DNA from: Desulfovibrio sp. X2
GTDB taxonomy: Bacteria > Desulfobacterota > Desulfovibrionia > Desulfovibrionales > Desulfovibrionaceae
NCBI RefSeq assembly: GCF_000422205.1
Contig: NZ_ATHV01000019.1
Span: 62,001 to 126,000 of the forward strand
Length of the DNA: 64,000 bases
Direction of reading: 5' to 3'
Shown here piece after piece: positions 47,944 to 61,713 of the stretch. The notes below the pieces were generated by a model. The model was not told the DNA's origin and made no database searches. It saw only the letters and a list, made by a program, of their open reading frames with translations. Numbering within the stretch: position 1 is the first letter of the stretch; the number at the start of each line of letters is the position of its first letter. The position numbers and the translations under genes were made by a program.

Positions 47944-49530
47944 ATGGACGCCCCTTTCTTCAGGGCCCTGGCTGCCGCGCTCTGCCCGCGACTGACCGGG
48001 GGACGGCTCGGCAAGATCTTCGAGCCCGCTCCCGGTTGTCTCGTCTTCGCCTGCAAATCGGGACGCGACGCCGCCTTCCTGCTCTTTCGGCCCGCCAGAT
48101 CCGACAACCTCCTTTGCCTCTCCCCGGCCAAGCCGCCCATGCCGCACGATCCGGGCAGCCGCGCCATGTGGCTGCGCAAGCGCGTCTCGGACTCCCGCGT
48201 TCTCCGCTGCATCGCCGACTGGCCGAACCTTCGCCTGGGGCTCGATCTCGGCACCCGGGGCTTTCTCGTCCTCGACCTGCGCCAGGGGCCGCGCCTCCTC
48301 GACGCCGCTCCGTCCGACTTCGGCCGCGAGCCGCCCTGGCCGCCGCTCGAGCGCGTCCTCGAGGACGACGAGGTCTGGCGCGACTTCCCGCATCTCTCCC
48401 CGGCCATCCGCCGCCGCCTGCGCGGCCTGCCGCGCGAGCGCGCGGCGCTGCTCCTGGAGCGCCTGGCAGGCGGGGAGGCCGAGGGCTTCTGGCTCGAGCG
48501 CGGGCGGGACGGGGTCGCGGAGCCCGTGCTCTGGCCGCCTTCGAGGGGAAAGGGCACGGAGGAGGGGGGAGACGGCCGGACAGCGCCGGATTTCGACGAC
48601 CCGCTCCAGGCCGCGCGCGAGGCCTACGAGCCCCGCTTCTATGCCCTGCTGACCACGGACACGGCCGAGGTGGCCCGGGCGCTCAAGAGCGCGCGCAAGC
48701 GCCACTCCCGCCTGCGCGGGCTGCTCGAGCGCGACGAGGAGCGCCTGGCCGGGCTCGTGGCGCGGCGCCGCGAGGCCGAAGCCCTGCAGGCCAACATCCA
48801 TCTTTTCCAGGGCAGGGAGCTGCCCGCGTCCGCGGAGCTGGACCATCCGGACGGCGGCCGCGTGCGCGTGGCCCTGGACCCGCGGCTTTCCGCCAGCGCC
48901 AACATGGAGCGCCTCTTCGCCCAGGCGGCCAAGGGACGGCGCGGCCTTGAGCACGTCGCGCGGCGTCGCGCGGCCCTGGAGGAGGAGCTTGCCGCCGAGC
49001 TCGCCGCGGCCGTTGCTCCCGAGCCTGCCGGAGCGGAGGCGCCGGGTGCCCCCGATGCCGCCGATGCCTCCGATGCGCCCGATGCGACGGGCCGGGGGCA
49101 GGCCCGTCCCCCGAGCCGAACCCTGCCCAAGCGCTGGGCGCGTCTGGCGGTGAAGGTCTTTTGCACGAGCGACGGCTTTCTGGCCGCGCGCGGCAAGAGC
49201 GCCAAGGCCAACCATGCCCTGCTGACCGAGGCTGCCTCGCCGCACGACCTCTGGCTGCACGCCAAGGACGTGCCCGGCGCGCACGTGGTGCTGCGCCGCG
49301 ACCACCCAGGCCAGGAGGTGCCCGAGCAAAGCCTCGAGGAGGCCGCGGCGCTCGCTGCCCTGTCGAGCGGCTTGAAGGACGCGGCCTGGGCCGACGTGCT
49401 CTGCGCCGAGGCGCGCCACGTGCGCACCATCAAGGGCGCGGCCCACGGCCTGGTGCGCCTGGAAAAGCCCCTGCGCGTGCTGCGCGTGCGGCCGGACCCG
49501 GCGCTCGAGGAGCGGCTGCTCCTGGGCTGA
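47944..49530 (+). CDS. NFACT-family protein (RqcH/Tae2-like)
   Basis: 528 residues. N-terminal NFACT-N domain (FFRALAAALCPRLTGGRLGK), helix-hairpin-helix and coiled coil (ALKSARKRHSRLRGLLERDE), and the NFACT-R domain near the end (DLWLHAKDVPGAHVVLR). RqcH adds alanine tails to stalled chains on 50S subunits. The Asp-Arg pair that recruits tRNA in RqcH is not evident in its expected position (IADWPNLRL). A low-complexity linker (DAADASDAPDA) precedes NFACT-R and is coded by a 9-bp repeat. Confidence 0.8.
   Translation: MDAPFFRALAAALCPRLTGGRLGKIFEPAPGCLVFACKSGRDAAFLLFRPARSDNLLCLSPAKPPMPHDPGSRAMWLRKRVSDSRVLRCIADWPNLRLGLDLGTRGFLVLDLRQGPRLLDAAPSDFGREPPWPPLERVLEDDEVWRDFPHLSPAIRRRLRGLPRERAALLLERLAGGEAEGFWLERGRDGVAEPVLWPPSRGKGTEEGGDGRTAPDFDDPLQAAREAYEPRFYALLTTDTAEVARALKSARKRHSRLRGLLERDEERLAGLVARRREAEALQANIHLFQGRELPASAELDHPDGGRVRVALDPRLSASANMERLFAQAAKGRRGLEHVARRRAALEEELAAELAAAVAPEPAGAEAPGAPDAADASDAPDATGRGQARPPSRTLPKRWARLAVKVFCTSDGFLAARGKSAKANHALLTEAASPHDLWLHAKDVPGAHVVLRRDHPGQEVPEQSLEEAAALAALSSGLKDAAWADVLCAEARHVRTIKGAAHGLVRLEKPLRVLRVRPDPALEERLLLG
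49051..49086 (+). repeat. 9-bp tandem repeat within the NFACT gene
   Basis: Four in-frame units of (C/G/T)CCGATGC(C/G) at 49051, 49060, 49069 and 49078 code for alternating Asp-Ala. Copy-number change would keep the frame and alter linker length. Confidence 0.6.
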
Positions 49531-49641
49531 GGCTGCGCGCGGCGCGGCTTTTCCCGGTGGCGCGAAAAGCGACAATCCCGGCATGGACGGTCGAGATAAA
49601 AAGGATTAGATGGGGCCGATGATGCAGAAGGGATGGTGGGC

Positions 49642-50619
<978 letters not shown>

Positions 50620-52980
50620 CGCCCCGGCCCGCAAGGTCGTGGCGAACCAGCCCCCGCTGCGCGTGGGGCTCGGCGCGCTGATCCTGTCGCTGATCGTGCT
50701 CGGGGTCCTGGGCGGTCTCAACTTCGAGCGCAAGCTGGCCGTCTACGTGGCCGGCGACATCGCGGGCATCGACGTGGCCGCGCCGCGCGACCTGCTGGTC
50801 GAGGACATGGAGTCCACGCAGCGCAAGCGCGAGCAGGTGGCCCAGGCCCAGCCCCCGGTCTACGATCTCGACCCCTCGGTCGCGGGCACCATCGAGGACC
50901 AGATATCCGGCATCTTCAACGTCCTGAACGCCGCGAGCGCCCAGGACCTCGAGAAGGTGCGCTGGCAGATCTCCGAGGAGCTGAACGCCGAGATCTCCCC
51001 CTCGAACATCCGCATGTGGCGCATGCCCGAGTTCCAGAGCCTGATCATGGGGCCGGTCATGCCCTGGCTCAAGGAGCGCCTCACCGCGGGCGTGGCCCGC
51101 GAGCGCAGCGTCATGGAGACGTACCGCAGCGGCATCGTCATCCGCAACAAGGCCTCCGGCCGCGAGCGGCTGTTGACCAACGTCACCGAGCTCGAGGAGC
51201 TGGGCGGCCTGCGCGACGACCTCGACACCCTGCTCAAGCGCGAACTGCAAAAGCCCTTGCGCGTGCGCCAGGCCGTGCAGGCCCTGGTCGACCCGCTGCT
51301 CGTGCCGACCCTGACCTACAACGCCGAGGAGACCCAGGCCCGTAAGCGCGACGTCATGTCCGCGGTGGAGCCGGTCTACACCCAGATAAAGAAGGGCGAG
51401 ATCATCGTCCGCCAGGGCGAGCGCGTGACCCGCGAGCAGCAGATCAAGCTGCAGGCCCTGCACAGCCAGGGGCCGGACTACTTCGACTCGGCCCACGCGG
51501 GCGGCCTCTTCCTCATCGGCCTCATGCTCGTGCTCGGCATGTACCTGGTGCAGCTCTATGACCGCGGCCGGGTGCCGTCCGACCGCGACAGCATGCTCCT
51601 GGCCACCATCCTGCTGCTCTTCGGCGTGGGCGCCAAGATACTGAGCGCCCTGCAGGGGCCGCTGGCCGCGGGCATCGTCTTCATGAAGGTCCCGGCCGAC
51701 CTCTTCCCCTACCTGCTGCCGGTCTCCGGAGCCACGGGCGTGCTCGCGCTCTTCTTCTCCTTCGGCATGTGCTTCTTCGCCGTGCTCCTCCTGTCCTTCA
51801 TCTGCGGCCTTCTCGGCGGCGGCGAGCTGACGCTCTTCTCCTACTACTTCGCCACCGCGCTCTTCGCGGTCGTCTTCATCAAGCGCGCCCAGACCAGGAG
51901 CGAGCTCCTGCGCAGCATCTTCCCGCTCTTCGGGGCCACCATCCTGACCTGGGCGGGCGTCTGCCTCATGGACTTCAGGGGGCTGACCTTCGGCGCCGAG
52001 GGCATCGTCGCGGCCTCGATCAACGTCTTCCTGTCCCTGCTCACGGTGCTCTCGCTTTCGGCCATCGTGGAGATGATCTTCGGCTACACCTCGCGCTTCA
52101 AGCTGCTCGAGCTCATGAACCTGGAGCAGCCGCTCCTGCAGGATCTCATGGTCAACGCGCCGGGCACCTACCACCACTCCCTGGTCGTCTCGAACATGGT
52201 CGAGGCAGCGGCCCGCGCCATCGGGGCCAACGCCATCCAGGCCAAGGTGGGCTCGCTCTACCACGACATCGGAAAGATCAAGAATCCTCACTATTTCATC
52301 GAGAACCAGTTCGGCCAGGCCAACCGCCACGACAAGCTGGCCCCCTCCATGTCCGCCCTGGTGCTGACGGCCCACGTGAAGAAGGGCATGGAACTCGCGC
52401 GCGAGCACAAGCTCGGCCAGGAGATAACGGACGTCATCCAGCAGCACCACGGCACCTCGCTCATCGCCTTCTTCTACAAGAAGGCCCAGGAGCAGGCCGA
52501 GGCGCGCGGCGAGGACATGCCCCGCGAGGAGGAGTACCGCTACCCGGGCCCCAAGCCGCAGACCAAGGAGGCGGGGCTGATCATGCTGGCCGACGCCATC
52601 GAGGCTTCGAGCCGCACCCTGGTCGAGCCGACGCCCTCGCGGGTCAAGAACCACATCGACGCCATCGTGCGCTCCATCTTCACCGAGGGGCAGCTCGACG
52701 AGTCCGAGCTGACGCTCAAAGACCTGCACCTCATCTCCGAGGCCTTCCAGCGCGTGCTGACCGGCATCTTTCACCAGCGCATCGAGTACCCGGATCAGGT
52801 CAAGGCCAAGGCCGAGGCCAAGTCCGAAAGCAAGACCGAGGGCAGGCCCGAAGAGGCCAGGCCCGAGGGGCATGCGCCCGGCCAGAGCGGCCAGAATGGA
52901 ATGCCCGGCGGGGACGGCGGCCGCCGCCTGCGCCCCGAGCCGGGCCTCAAGGTCGTGAAGTGAGCGGGCGCGGCTGACGC

Positions 52981-53496
52981 ATGATGATCGAGCGTGCTCC
53001 GGGGCTGCTTCTGCCCCCGGATTTCCCCCTGGCCGGGCCCGAACTCGAAGGACTGCTGGCCGTGCTCTGCGAGGTGCTCGGGCTGGACGGCGCCGACTTC
53101 GACCTGCGCCTCGTGGACGACGTGGAGATGGCCGCCATCAACGCCGAGCACCGCGGCCTGCGCGGCCCGACGAACATCCTGTCCTTTCCCGCGGACGACG
53201 GCCCCGCGAACGGCGATCCCGCGCCCGACGAGGCCCTTGCCGAGACGGCGGGGGACTCCGGAGCCGAGGCGGTGGAAGGCGTGATCTTCATCGGCGACCT
53301 CGTGCTTTCCGTGGACACCCTGGCGCGCGAGGCCTTCCTCTACGGCCAGGATCCCCTGGAGCACACGGCGCGCCTCCTGGCGCACGGCCTGCTGCACCTG
53401 GCGGGCTTCGACCACGGCGAGGAGATGGACGCGCTGACCGAGGCCGCGGTGGACGCCGTGTCCGGGACCGCGGCGGACAGCGGCCTTTCCGCCTAG
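52981..53496 (+). CDS. ybeY: Endoribonuclease YbeY (rRNA maturation)
   Basis: 171 residues. LAHGLLHLAGFDHGEEMD has the HGxLHLxGxDH zinc motif, and RGPTNILSFPAD the conserved NVLSFP loop. A 25-residue acidic insertion (PANGDPAPDEALAETAGDSG) follows the SFP strand. It processes 16S rRNA 3' end and acts in ribosome quality control. Starts 17 bases after pgpH; ATG 52981 or 52984, no clear ribosome site. Confidence 0.92.
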   Translation: MMIERAPGLLLPPDFPLAGPELEGLLAVLCEVLGLDGADFDLRLVDDVEMAAINAEHRGLRGPTNILSFPADDGPANGDPAPDEALAETAGDSGAEAVEGVIFIGDLVLSVDTLAREAFLYGQDPLEHTARLLAHGLLHLAGFDHGEEMDALTEAAVDAVSGTAADSGLSA

Positions 53497-53506
53497 GATT
53501 TCCTCC

Positions 53507-54700
53507 ATGAGCCCCATCTTCGATCTCGCCGTGCTCGGCGCCGGGGCCTCGGGCCTCTTCTGCGCGCTCACCGCGGCGCGGCGCGGGCGCAGCGTCCTGC
53601 TCCTCGACCACCTCGCCCGGCCCGCCCGCAAGCTCAGGCTCTCCGGCGGCGGCCGCTGCAACTTCACCAACATGCAGCTCTCGGCCGCGGACTACGTCGG
53701 CGGCAACCCCCATTTCCCAAAGTCCGCCCTGGCCCGTTTCGGCCCCTGGGACGCCGTGGCCCTCGTGGAGGAGTTCGGCCTTCCCTGGGAGGAGCGCGAG
53801 CAGGGACGCTGCTTCCTGCGGTGCGGCGCCGATCGTCTGGCCGACGGCCTGCTCGGGGCCGCCCGCGCGGCGGGCGTGGTCTTCGTCTTCGGCGCGCCCG
53901 TCACGGCCGTGGAACCCGGCGGGCCTTTCGTCGTCCGCGCGGGCGGCGAAGCGCATCGCGCGCACCGCGTGGTCCTGGCGCTCGGCGGCCCCTCGTGGAA
54001 GGGCTCGGGCGGAACACGTGCCGCCTTCGACCTGGCCCGGGGCCTCGGCCTGCCCGTGGTCTCGCCGCGCGCGGCGCTGGCGCCCCTGGCCTGGGCAGGG
54101 GAAGGGGGCCTTGAGCCCGTCGGGCTCACCGGCCTTTCCGTTCGGGTCGCGCTCTCCTGGCCCGACGGCGCGTCGGGCGGCGCGATCCCGGCCGGAAGCG
54201 TCACCGACGAACTGCTCTTCACCCACCAGGGAATCTCCGGCCCGGCCGTGCTGCGCGCCTCGCTGCGCCTCGCGCCCGGGGCCGCGCTCGCGGCCGACTT
54301 CCTGCCCGGTGAGGAGGTTGCCGCAGTGCTCGCCGAGGCGAGCACCAAGGCCCTGGTGCGCAACGCCCTGTGCGCCCGTTTTCCCGCCCGCCTGGCCGCG
54401 GCCCTGGCCGGAGAGGCGGGGGAGACGCGCGTGGCCGACCTCGGGAAGGCCGCGCTCGCGAAGCTCGCCGCGCGCCTGAAGAACCTTCCGGTGATGCCCG
54501 CGGCCGCCCCCGGCTTCGAGCGGGCCGAGGTCACGGCGGGCGGCGTGGACACTGCCGCGCTGTCCTCCAAGGACCTCTCCGCCCGGGCGCTGCCCGGTTT
54601 TTATTGCATCGGCGAGGCCGTGGACGTGACCGGCGACCTGGGCGGTTACAACCTGCACTGGGCCTGGGCCAGCGGCCATGCCGCGGGCTCGGCGGCCTGA
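53507..54700 (+). CDS. HI0933/YhiN-family FAD-dependent oxidoreductase
   Basis: 397 residues. DLAVLGAGASGLFCALTAAR is the dinucleotide-binding loop; ARKLRLSGGGRCNFTN is the family signature; GLFYC-type FYCIGEAVDVTGDLGGYN at the end binds FAD. Substrate unknown. It follows ybeY after 10 bases and so is probably in the phoH operon. Confidence 0.88.
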   Translation: MSPIFDLAVLGAGASGLFCALTAARRGRSVLLLDHLARPARKLRLSGGGRCNFTNMQLSAADYVGGNPHFPKSALARFGPWDAVALVEEFGLPWEEREQGRCFLRCGADRLADGLLGAARAAGVVFVFGAPVTAVEPGGPFVVRAGGEAHRAHRVVLALGGPSWKGSGGTRAAFDLARGLGLPVVSPRAALAPLAWAGEGGLEPVGLTGLSVRVALSWPDGASGGAIPAGSVTDELLFTHQGISGPAVLRASLRLAPGAALAADFLPGEEVAAVLAEASTKALVRNALCARFPARLAAALAGEAGETRVADLGKAALAKLAARLKNLPVMPAAAPGFERAEVTAGGVDTAALSSKDLSARALPGFYCIGEAVDVTGDLGGYNLHWAWASGHAAGSAA

Positions 54701-54800
54701 GCGGGGCGACGCGTGATGCCCTGTCCCCGGCCTCTGGCTCCTCTCTGGCTTGCTCCCGCAGTTTCTCCTGCTTCTCCGGCGCCGCGAAGCGCAGAGCATC

Positions 54801-54830
54801 TTTACAAATCGAGAGTTTCAGGGGTAAACG
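54801..54830 (+). promoter_or_regulatory. Candidate promoter of argF
   Basis: TTTACA (54801-54806), 18 bases, TAAACG (54825-54830), about 28 bases before ATG. Modest match. No clear ArgR operator pair was seen in this 158-base gap. Confidence 0.3.
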
Positions 54831-54858
54831 AATCTTTTTTGCTTCGAGGGGAGCCATG

Positions 54859-55755
54859 ATGCGCAATTTTCTGACCATCCTTGACCTGAGCCGCGACGAG
54901 GCCCACGCCCTGGTGCGCCGCGCCGACGAGATGAAGCGCACGCGCCAGCGCTCGGACCTGCTGGCCGGAAAGACCCTGGTGCTGGTCTTCGAGAAGGCCT
55001 CCACGCGCACGCGCCTGTCCTTCGAGATGGCCGTGCGCCATCTGGGCGGCCAGACCATCTTCATGACCGACCGCGAGTCGCAGCTCGGCCGCAGCGAGCC
55101 GCTGAAGGACACCGCGCGCGTGATCTCGCGCTACGCCGACGGCCTGATCGTGCGCACCTTCGGCCAGGAGAAGCTGGAGGAGCTGGTCCGCTACGCCTCC
55201 ATCCCGGTGGTCAACGCCCTCTCCGACCAGTTCCACCCCTGCCAGGTCATGAGCGATTGCCTGACCATGTACGAGCGCACGCCGGACCTCGAGAGCCTCA
55301 AGGTGGCCTGGCTCGGCGACGGCAACAACATGGCCCGCTCGTTCGTGAACGCCGCGGTCCGGTTCGGCTTCGAGCTCGTCCTGGCCTGCCCCGAGGGCTT
55401 CACGCCCGAGGCGGAGCTTCTGGACATGGCGCGCGGCAAGGGCGCCATGGTGGTCCTCACGGACGATCCGGCCGAGGCCGTGCGCCATGCGGACTACGTG
55501 AACACTGACGTCTGGGCCTCCATGGGACAGGAGCACGAGCAGGAGGACAGGGCCAAGGTCTTCGGCCGCTTCCAGCTCGACGACAAGCTCCTCTCCCTGG
55601 CCAAGCCCGGCTGCAAGGTCATGCACTGCCTGCCCGCGCACCGCGGGGAGGAGCTGACCGAATCGGTCATGGAAGGCCCGGCGAGCATCGTCTGGGACCA
55701 GGCGGAGAACCGCCTGCACATGCAGAAAGCCATCCTTGAATGGATATATTCGTAA
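54859..55755 (+). CDS. argF: Ornithine carbamoyltransferase
   Basis: 298 residues from ATG 54859 (GAGGGGAG 5 bases upstream; ATG 54856 is too close). [13 protein letters not shown] has the STRT carbamoyl phosphate site, [18 protein letters not shown] the HPxQ, and [11 protein letters not shown] the ornithine-site HCLP. Makes citrulline. First of argFGH. Confidence 0.95.
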   Translation: MRNFLTILDLSRDEAHALVRRADEMKRTRQRSDLLAGKTLVLVFEKASTRTRLSFEMAVRHLGGQTIFMTDRESQLGRSEPLKDTARVISRYADGLIVRTFGQEKLEELVRYASIPVVNALSDQFHPCQVMSDCLTMYERTPDLESLKVAWLGDGNNMARSFVNAAVRFGFELVLACPEGFTPEAELLDMARGKGAMVVLTDDPAEAVRHADYVNTDVWASMGQEHEQEDRAKVFGRFQLDDKLLSLAKPGCKVMHCLPAHRGEELTESVMEGPASIVWDQAENRLHMQKAILEWIYS

Positions 55756-55768
55756 TACGGAGACGGGA

Positions 55769-56965
<1,197 letters not shown>

Positions 56966-56968
56966 GGC

Positions 56969-58366
56969 ATGGCAGGCGGCAAGCTCTGGGGCGGGCGTTT
57001 CTCCCGCGGCACCGACGCCCTGGTCGAGGAGTACACCGAGTCCGTCAGCTACGACCGCGCGCTCTACGCCGCGGACGTGGCCGGCTCCAAGGCCCACGCG
57101 CGCATGCTCGCGCGCGTGGGGGTGCTCACCGGCGCGGAGGCCGAGGCCATCTGCGGGGGGCTGGACGCGGTCAAGGCCGAGATCGAGGCCGGGACCTTCG
57201 AGTTCCGCACGGACCGCGAGGACGTGCACATGAACATCGAGGCCAGGCTCACCGAGCTCATCGGCGAAGCGGGCAAGAAGCTGCACACCGGTCGCAGCCG
57301 CAACGACCAGATAGGCCTGGACTTCCGCATCCACATCGCCGCCCGCGTGAACGCCTGGGTGGCGGGGCTGAGGCGCCTGATCGGCGTGCTGGCCGCGCGC
57401 GCCGCCGAGCACAAGGAGACGCTCCTGCCCGGCTGCACCCATTTCCAGCCCGCCCAGCCCGTGAGCCTCGCGCACCACCTGCTGGCCTACGCCTTCATGT
57501 TCAAGCGCGACGTGGAGCGGCTCGAAGGGGCGCTCGACCGCGTGCTCGTCTCCCCGCTCGGCGCGGCCGCCCTGGCGGGCACCACCTATCCGGTGGACCC
57601 GGCCTTCGTGGCGGACGAGCTCGGCTTCCGCGGCGTCTTTTCCAACAGCATGGACGCCGTGGCCGACCGCGACTACGTGCTCGAGCCGCTGTTCGACGCC
57701 TCGCTGGTCATGGCCCACCTCTCGCGCATGTGCGAGGAGATCATCATCTGGGCCAACCCGGCCTTCGGCTTCGTGCGCCTGCCCGACGGCTACGCCACGG
57801 GCTCGAGCATCATGCCCCAGAAGAAGAACCCGGACGTGGCCGAGCTCATGCGCGGCAAGACCGGCCGGGTCTACGGCTCGCTCTTCGCGCTCCTGACCAC
57901 GCTCAAGGGCCTGCCCCTGGCCTACAACCGGGACCTGCAGGAGGACAAGGAGCCGTTCTTCGACGCCGACCGCACCGTGACCCTCTCCCTGGCCTGCATG
58001 GCCGGGATGATGGAGGAGATGGGCTTCGTGCCCGAGGCCATGGCGCGCGCGCTCAAGAAAGGATTCCTGAACGCCACCGAGCTCGCCGACTACCTCGTGG
58101 GCAAGGGCCTTCCCTTCCGCGAGGCGCACCACGTCACCGGCCGGGCCGTGGCCCACGCCGAGGAACGCGGCCTCGGACTCGAGGATTTTTCCCTGGACGA
58201 GCTCAAGACGTTCTCCCCGCTGGTGGGCGAGGACGTGTACACGGTGCTCGACTACGCCACGGCCGTGGCGCGCCGCGCCACGCCCGGCGCGACCGGTCCG
58301 GCCAGCGTGGCCGCGCAGCTCGACGCCCTGGCCTGCTGGCTGGGCGCCACAGGAGACGGCAGCTGA
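56969..58366 (+). CDS. argH: Argininosuccinate lyase
   Basis: 465 residues. [20 protein letters not shown] at the start; [29 protein letters not shown] is the fumarase/lyase signature with the catalytic serine loop. Releases arginine and fumarate. The next 253 bases hold no gene; a TATTAT -10-like box (58553-58558) without a good -35 could serve ftsH. Confidence 0.97.
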   Translation: MAGGKLWGGRFSRGTDALVEEYTESVSYDRALYAADVAGSKAHARMLARVGVLTGAEAEAICGGLDAVKAEIEAGTFEFRTDREDVHMNIEARLTELIGEAGKKLHTGRSRNDQIGLDFRIHIAARVNAWVAGLRRLIGVLAARAAEHKETLLPGCTHFQPAQPVSLAHHLLAYAFMFKRDVERLEGALDRVLVSPLGAAALAGTTYPVDPAFVADELGFRGVFSNSMDAVADRDYVLEPLFDASLVMAHLSRMCEEIIIWANPAFGFVRLPDGYATGSSIMPQKKNPDVAELMRGKTGRVYGSLFALLTTLKGLPLAYNRDLQEDKEPFFDADRTVTLSLACMAGMMEEMGFVPEAMARALKKGFLNATELADYLVGKGLPFREAHHVTGRAVAHAEERGLGLEDFSLDELKTFSPLVGEDVYTVLDYATAVARRATPGATGPASVAAQLDALACWLGATGDGS

Positions 58367-58619
58367 CCGCAACCGGCCGGCCTTCGCTTCCCCATGGCCC
58401 GGCGCAGCAACGGCGCCGGGGCCCGGGCGGAACCTCCCGCCCCCTGCCTGCCGCGCATTGCGCGGCACCCCCCGCTGTGGGCGCTTGCGCGACAAGACGT
58501 GATCTTCTTCCTTCGAGCGAGGCGAACCGGCCTTGCCTCGATTCCCCAGAGATATTATCAGTAGTTCCTCTTATCGGACGGATGCGGGCTCGCGCCCATG
58601 TCCAAGCAAGGAGTGCGGC

Positions 58620-60638
58620 GTGAACAACGTCACCAAGAATCTTATCCTCTGGATCACCATCTCGCTGGTCATGGTGGTTCTCTTCAATCTTTTCAACCAG
58701 CCCCACGCCAGCGAGACCAAGCTGGCCTACAGCGACTTCATCCAGGCCGTGGAAAAGGGCCAGGTCGTGTCCGTGAAGATCCAGGGCGACCAGATCACAG
58801 GCAGCCTGGGCGACAACAAGCGCTTCATCACCTACGCGCCCAACGATCCGGGGCTGGTGGACAAGCTCCTGCAGAACAAGGTGCAGGTCAACGCCGAGCC
58901 GGCGGAGAACGTGCCCTGGTACATGAGCCTGCTCATCAACTGGTTCCCCATGCTGCTCATCATCGGCGTCTGGATCTTCTTCATGCGCCAGATGCAGGGC
59001 GGCGGGGGAGGGCGCGGCGGGGCCATGTCCTTCGGACGCTCGCGGGCCAAGATGATGACCCAGGAGCAGACCAAGGTCACCTTCGCCGACGTGGCGGGCG
59101 TGGACGAGGCCAAGGAGGAGCTGACCGAGATCGTCGAGTTCCTCTCCAACCCCAAGAAGTTCACCCGCCTGGGCGGACGCATCCCCAAGGGCGTCCTGCT
59201 CGTGGGCCCTCCGGGGACCGGTAAGACCCTCATGGCCCGCGCCGTGGCGGGAGAGGCGGGCGTGCCGTTCTTCTCCATCTCCGGCTCGGACTTCGTGGAG
59301 ATGTTCGTCGGCGTGGGCGCGGCCCGCGTGCGCGACCTCTTCACCCAGGGCAAGAAGAACGCCCCGTGCCTCATCTTCATCGACGAGATCGACGCCGTGG
59401 GCCGCCAGCGCGGCGCGGGCCTGGGCGGCGGGCACGACGAGCGCGAGCAGACCCTGAACCAGATGCTCGTGGAGATGGACGGCTTCGAGTCCAACGAGGG
59501 CGTCATCCTCATCGCGGCCACCAACAGGCCCGACGTGCTCGATCCCGCGCTGCTGCGCCCCGGCCGCTTCGACCGCCAGGTCGTGGTGCCCACGCCGGAC
59601 CTGCGCGGCCGCGCCCGCATCCTGCAGGTGCACACCCGCCGCACGCCGCTCGCTCCCCAGGTGGACCTGAGCGTCATCGCCCGCGGCACGCCCGGCTTCT
59701 CCGGCGCGGACCTGGAGAACCTGGTCAACGAGGCGGCGCTGCATGCCGCGAAGCTCAACAAAAACGAAGTCGACATGCCCGATTTCGAGGAAGCCAAGGA
59801 CAAGGTGCTCATGGGCAAGGAGCGCCGCTCCATCATCCTCTCCGAGGAGGAGAAGCGCGTCACGGCCTACCACGAGGCCGGCCACGCCCTGGCAGCCAAG
59901 CTGCTGCCCGGCACCGACCCCGTGCACAAGGTGACCATCATCCCGCGCGGCATGGCGCTCGGCCTCACGCAGCAGCTGCCTGTGGACGACCGCCACGGCT
60001 ACTCCAAGCCTTACCTCATGAACCAGCTCGTGGTCCTGCTCGGCGGCCGCGTGGCCGAGGAGCTCTTCCTCGACGAGATAACCACCGGCGCCTCCAACGA
60101 CATCGAGCGCGCCTCCAAGATGGCCCGGCGCATGGTGCGCAACTTCGGCATGAGCGACAAGCTCGGCCCCCTGGCCTTCGGCGACAGCTCGGAGCAGGTC
60201 TTCCTGGGCAAGGAGCTGATCCACAACCGCGACTACTCCGAGGACACCGCCCGGCTCATCGACTCCGAGGTGCGCCGCTTCATCGACGAGGCCCACGAGA
60301 AGGCCCGCGTGCTGCTCAGTGAGCACAGCGAGGCCATGCACAAGATCTCCGCGGCCCTGCTGGAGCGCGAGACCATCTCCGGAGCGGACATCGACCTGAT
60401 CATGGACGGCAAGGAACTGCCGCCTATGGCCAAGCCGGGGACCAACGGCGACGGGGATTCGGGCCAGGGCTCCGGCCCCAAGGCGTCCGATTCGGGATCG
60501 AACGCGGCCTCCGCCTCCGGCTCGAACGACGCGCCCAAGGCTTCTCCCCGTCTCGGGGGCCAGCCCGAGCACCCGGGCGAGGACGCCTCGGGAGGCCTCT
60601 CCTGGCCCGACGAGGACGACGACAAGAAAGTCCACTAG
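58620..60638 (+). CDS. ftsH: ATP-dependent zinc metalloprotease FtsH
   Basis: 672 residues from GTG 58620 with AAGGAG 5 bases upstream. Two membrane helices ([32 protein letters not shown]), AAA Walker A GPPGTGKT (196-203), Walker [11 protein letters not shown], second region of homology [19 protein letters not shown], and the zinc site HEAGH (418-422). The tail is Gly/Ser-rich and ends acidic (DEDDDKK). Degrades membrane and regulatory proteins. Followed by folP after 18 bases. Confidence 0.97.
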   Translation: MNNVTKNLILWITISLVMVVLFNLFNQPHASETKLAYSDFIQAVEKGQVVSVKIQGDQITGSLGDNKRFITYAPNDPGLVDKLLQNKVQVNAEPAENVPWYMSLLINWFPMLLIIGVWIFFMRQMQGGGGGRGGAMSFGRSRAKMMTQEQTKVTFADVAGVDEAKEELTEIVEFLSNPKKFTRLGGRIPKGVLLVGPPGTGKTLMARAVAGEAGVPFFSISGSDFVEMFVGVGAARVRDLFTQGKKNAPCLIFIDEIDAVGRQRGAGLGGGHDEREQTLNQMLVEMDGFESNEGVILIAATNRPDVLDPALLRPGRFDRQVVVPTPDLRGRARILQVHTRRTPLAPQVDLSVIARGTPGFSGADLENLVNEAALHAAKLNKNEVDMPDFEEAKDKVLMGKERRSIILSEEEKRVTAYHEAGHALAAKLLPGTDPVHKVTIIPRGMALGLTQQLPVDDRHGYSKPYLMNQLVVLLGGRVAEELFLDEITTGASNDIERASKMARRMVRNFGMSDKLGPLAFGDSSEQVFLGKELIHNRDYSEDTARLIDSEVRRFIDEAHEKARVLLSEHSEAMHKISAALLERETISGADIDLIMDGKELPPMAKPGTNGDGDSGQGSGPKASDSGSNAASASGSNDAPKASPRLGGQPEHPGEDASGGLSWPDEDDDKKVH

Positions 60639-60656
60639 GACACCGGCAAGACACGA

Positions 60657-61502
60657 ATGATCACCTGGACGATCAAGGGGGGGACGGTCCTTGGACCGGC
60701 CCCCCATATCATTTGCGGCATCGTCAACGTCACGCCGGACTCGTTCTACGACGGCGGGCGCCATGCCTCTGCCGAGGCCGCCGCGGCCCAGGGCCGCCGC
60801 CTGGCCGCCGAGGGCGCGGCCGTGCTCGACGTGGGCGGCGAGTCCACGCGGCCCGGTTCCGAGGCCGTGGACGAGGAAACCGAGATATCCCGCGTCCTGC
60901 CCGTGGTCCGGGCCCTGGCGCCTCTCTCCCCGGATGCCGCGGTCTCCGTGGACACCACCAAGGCCGCCGTGGCCGTGGCCTGCCTCGCCGCGGGCGCAGC
61001 CATCATAAACGACGTCTCGGCCTGCCGCTTCGATCCCGCGCTCACGGACGTGCTCGCGCAGCACAAGCCCGGCTATGTGCTCATGCACGCGCAGGGCGAG
61101 CCGCGCACCATGCAGGACGATCCCCGCTACGGAGACGTGGTCGCGGACCTCAAGGCATTCTTCGCCGGACATCTGGGCCGCCTCGTGCGCGCCGGGCTGC
61201 CCGAGGACCGCATCGTGCTCGATCCAGGCATCGGCTTCGGCAAGACGCTCGAGCACAACCTGGAGATCCTGCGCCGCATCGAGGAGTTCATGGAATTCGG
61301 CAGGCCCGTGTACATGGCCCTGTCCAACAAGAGCCTCTTCGGCAGGCTCCTCGGCTTCGGCCCCGACGAGCGCCAGGAGGCCACGCGCATCGCGAGCGCG
61401 CTTCTGCAGGCGCGCGGCGTGCGCATCCACCGCCTGCACGAGGTCGCTCCGGCCGTGGCCGCCCTGCGCCTGGCCGAGGCCATGCGTCCGGGCGGAGAGT
61501 AG
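60657..61502 (+). CDS. folP: Dihydropteroate synthase
   Basis: 281 residues. IICGIVNVTPDSFYDGG, DVGGESTRPGSEAV and INDVSACRFDPALT mark the pterin and diphosphate site; LDPGIGFGKTLEHN and GRPVYMALSNKSL follow. Target of sulfonamides; joins pABA and pterin. ftsH-folP-cdaA-cdaR-glmM is a conserved order. Confidence 0.96.
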   Translation: MITWTIKGGTVLGPAPHIICGIVNVTPDSFYDGGRHASAEAAAAQGRRLAAEGAAVLDVGGESTRPGSEAVDEETEISRVLPVVRALAPLSPDAAVSVDTTKAAVAVACLAAGAAIINDVSACRFDPALTDVLAQHKPGYVLMHAQGEPRTMQDDPRYGDVVADLKAFFAGHLGRLVRAGLPEDRIVLDPGIGFGKTLEHNLEILRRIEEFMEFGRPVYMALSNKSLFGRLLGFGPDERQEATRIASALLQARGVRIHRLHEVAPAVAALRLAEAMRPGGE

Positions 61503-61692
61503 GGCGGCGAAGCGAAAGGCATCGGGGAGGAAGGGAAGGGGGCGGAAAGGCCGTGCCCGACCTCTTGTCCCGCCGGAATCCGGCTTGCCTGATTACAGGA
61601 GTCCGGGAAAGGACAGCAGCGCTTTGCGCGGGGGGTCCTTGCCAAGACCATGAAGGCGCGCTAGGCTGAAAGATACCGCGCGAGTGCAGAGG

Positions 61693-61713
61693 GATCCGGC
61701 TACTTGCCGGATC
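61693..61713 (+). promoter_or_regulatory. Hairpin in the folP-cdaA gap
   Basis: GATCCGGC (61693-61700) pairs perfectly with GCCGGATC (61706-61713) over TACTT. It lies in the 271-base non-coding gap, 60 bases before cdaA. No T-run follows. It could be a protein site or leader element; no known c-di-AMP riboswitch core was recognised. Confidence 0.35.

Noticed and set aside
58203-61439. 1078-codon minus-strand ORF opposite ftsH and folP
   Set aside because: The translation is a His/Gly/Leu/Val-rich antisense shadow of ftsH and folP, whose sense-strand motifs are complete.
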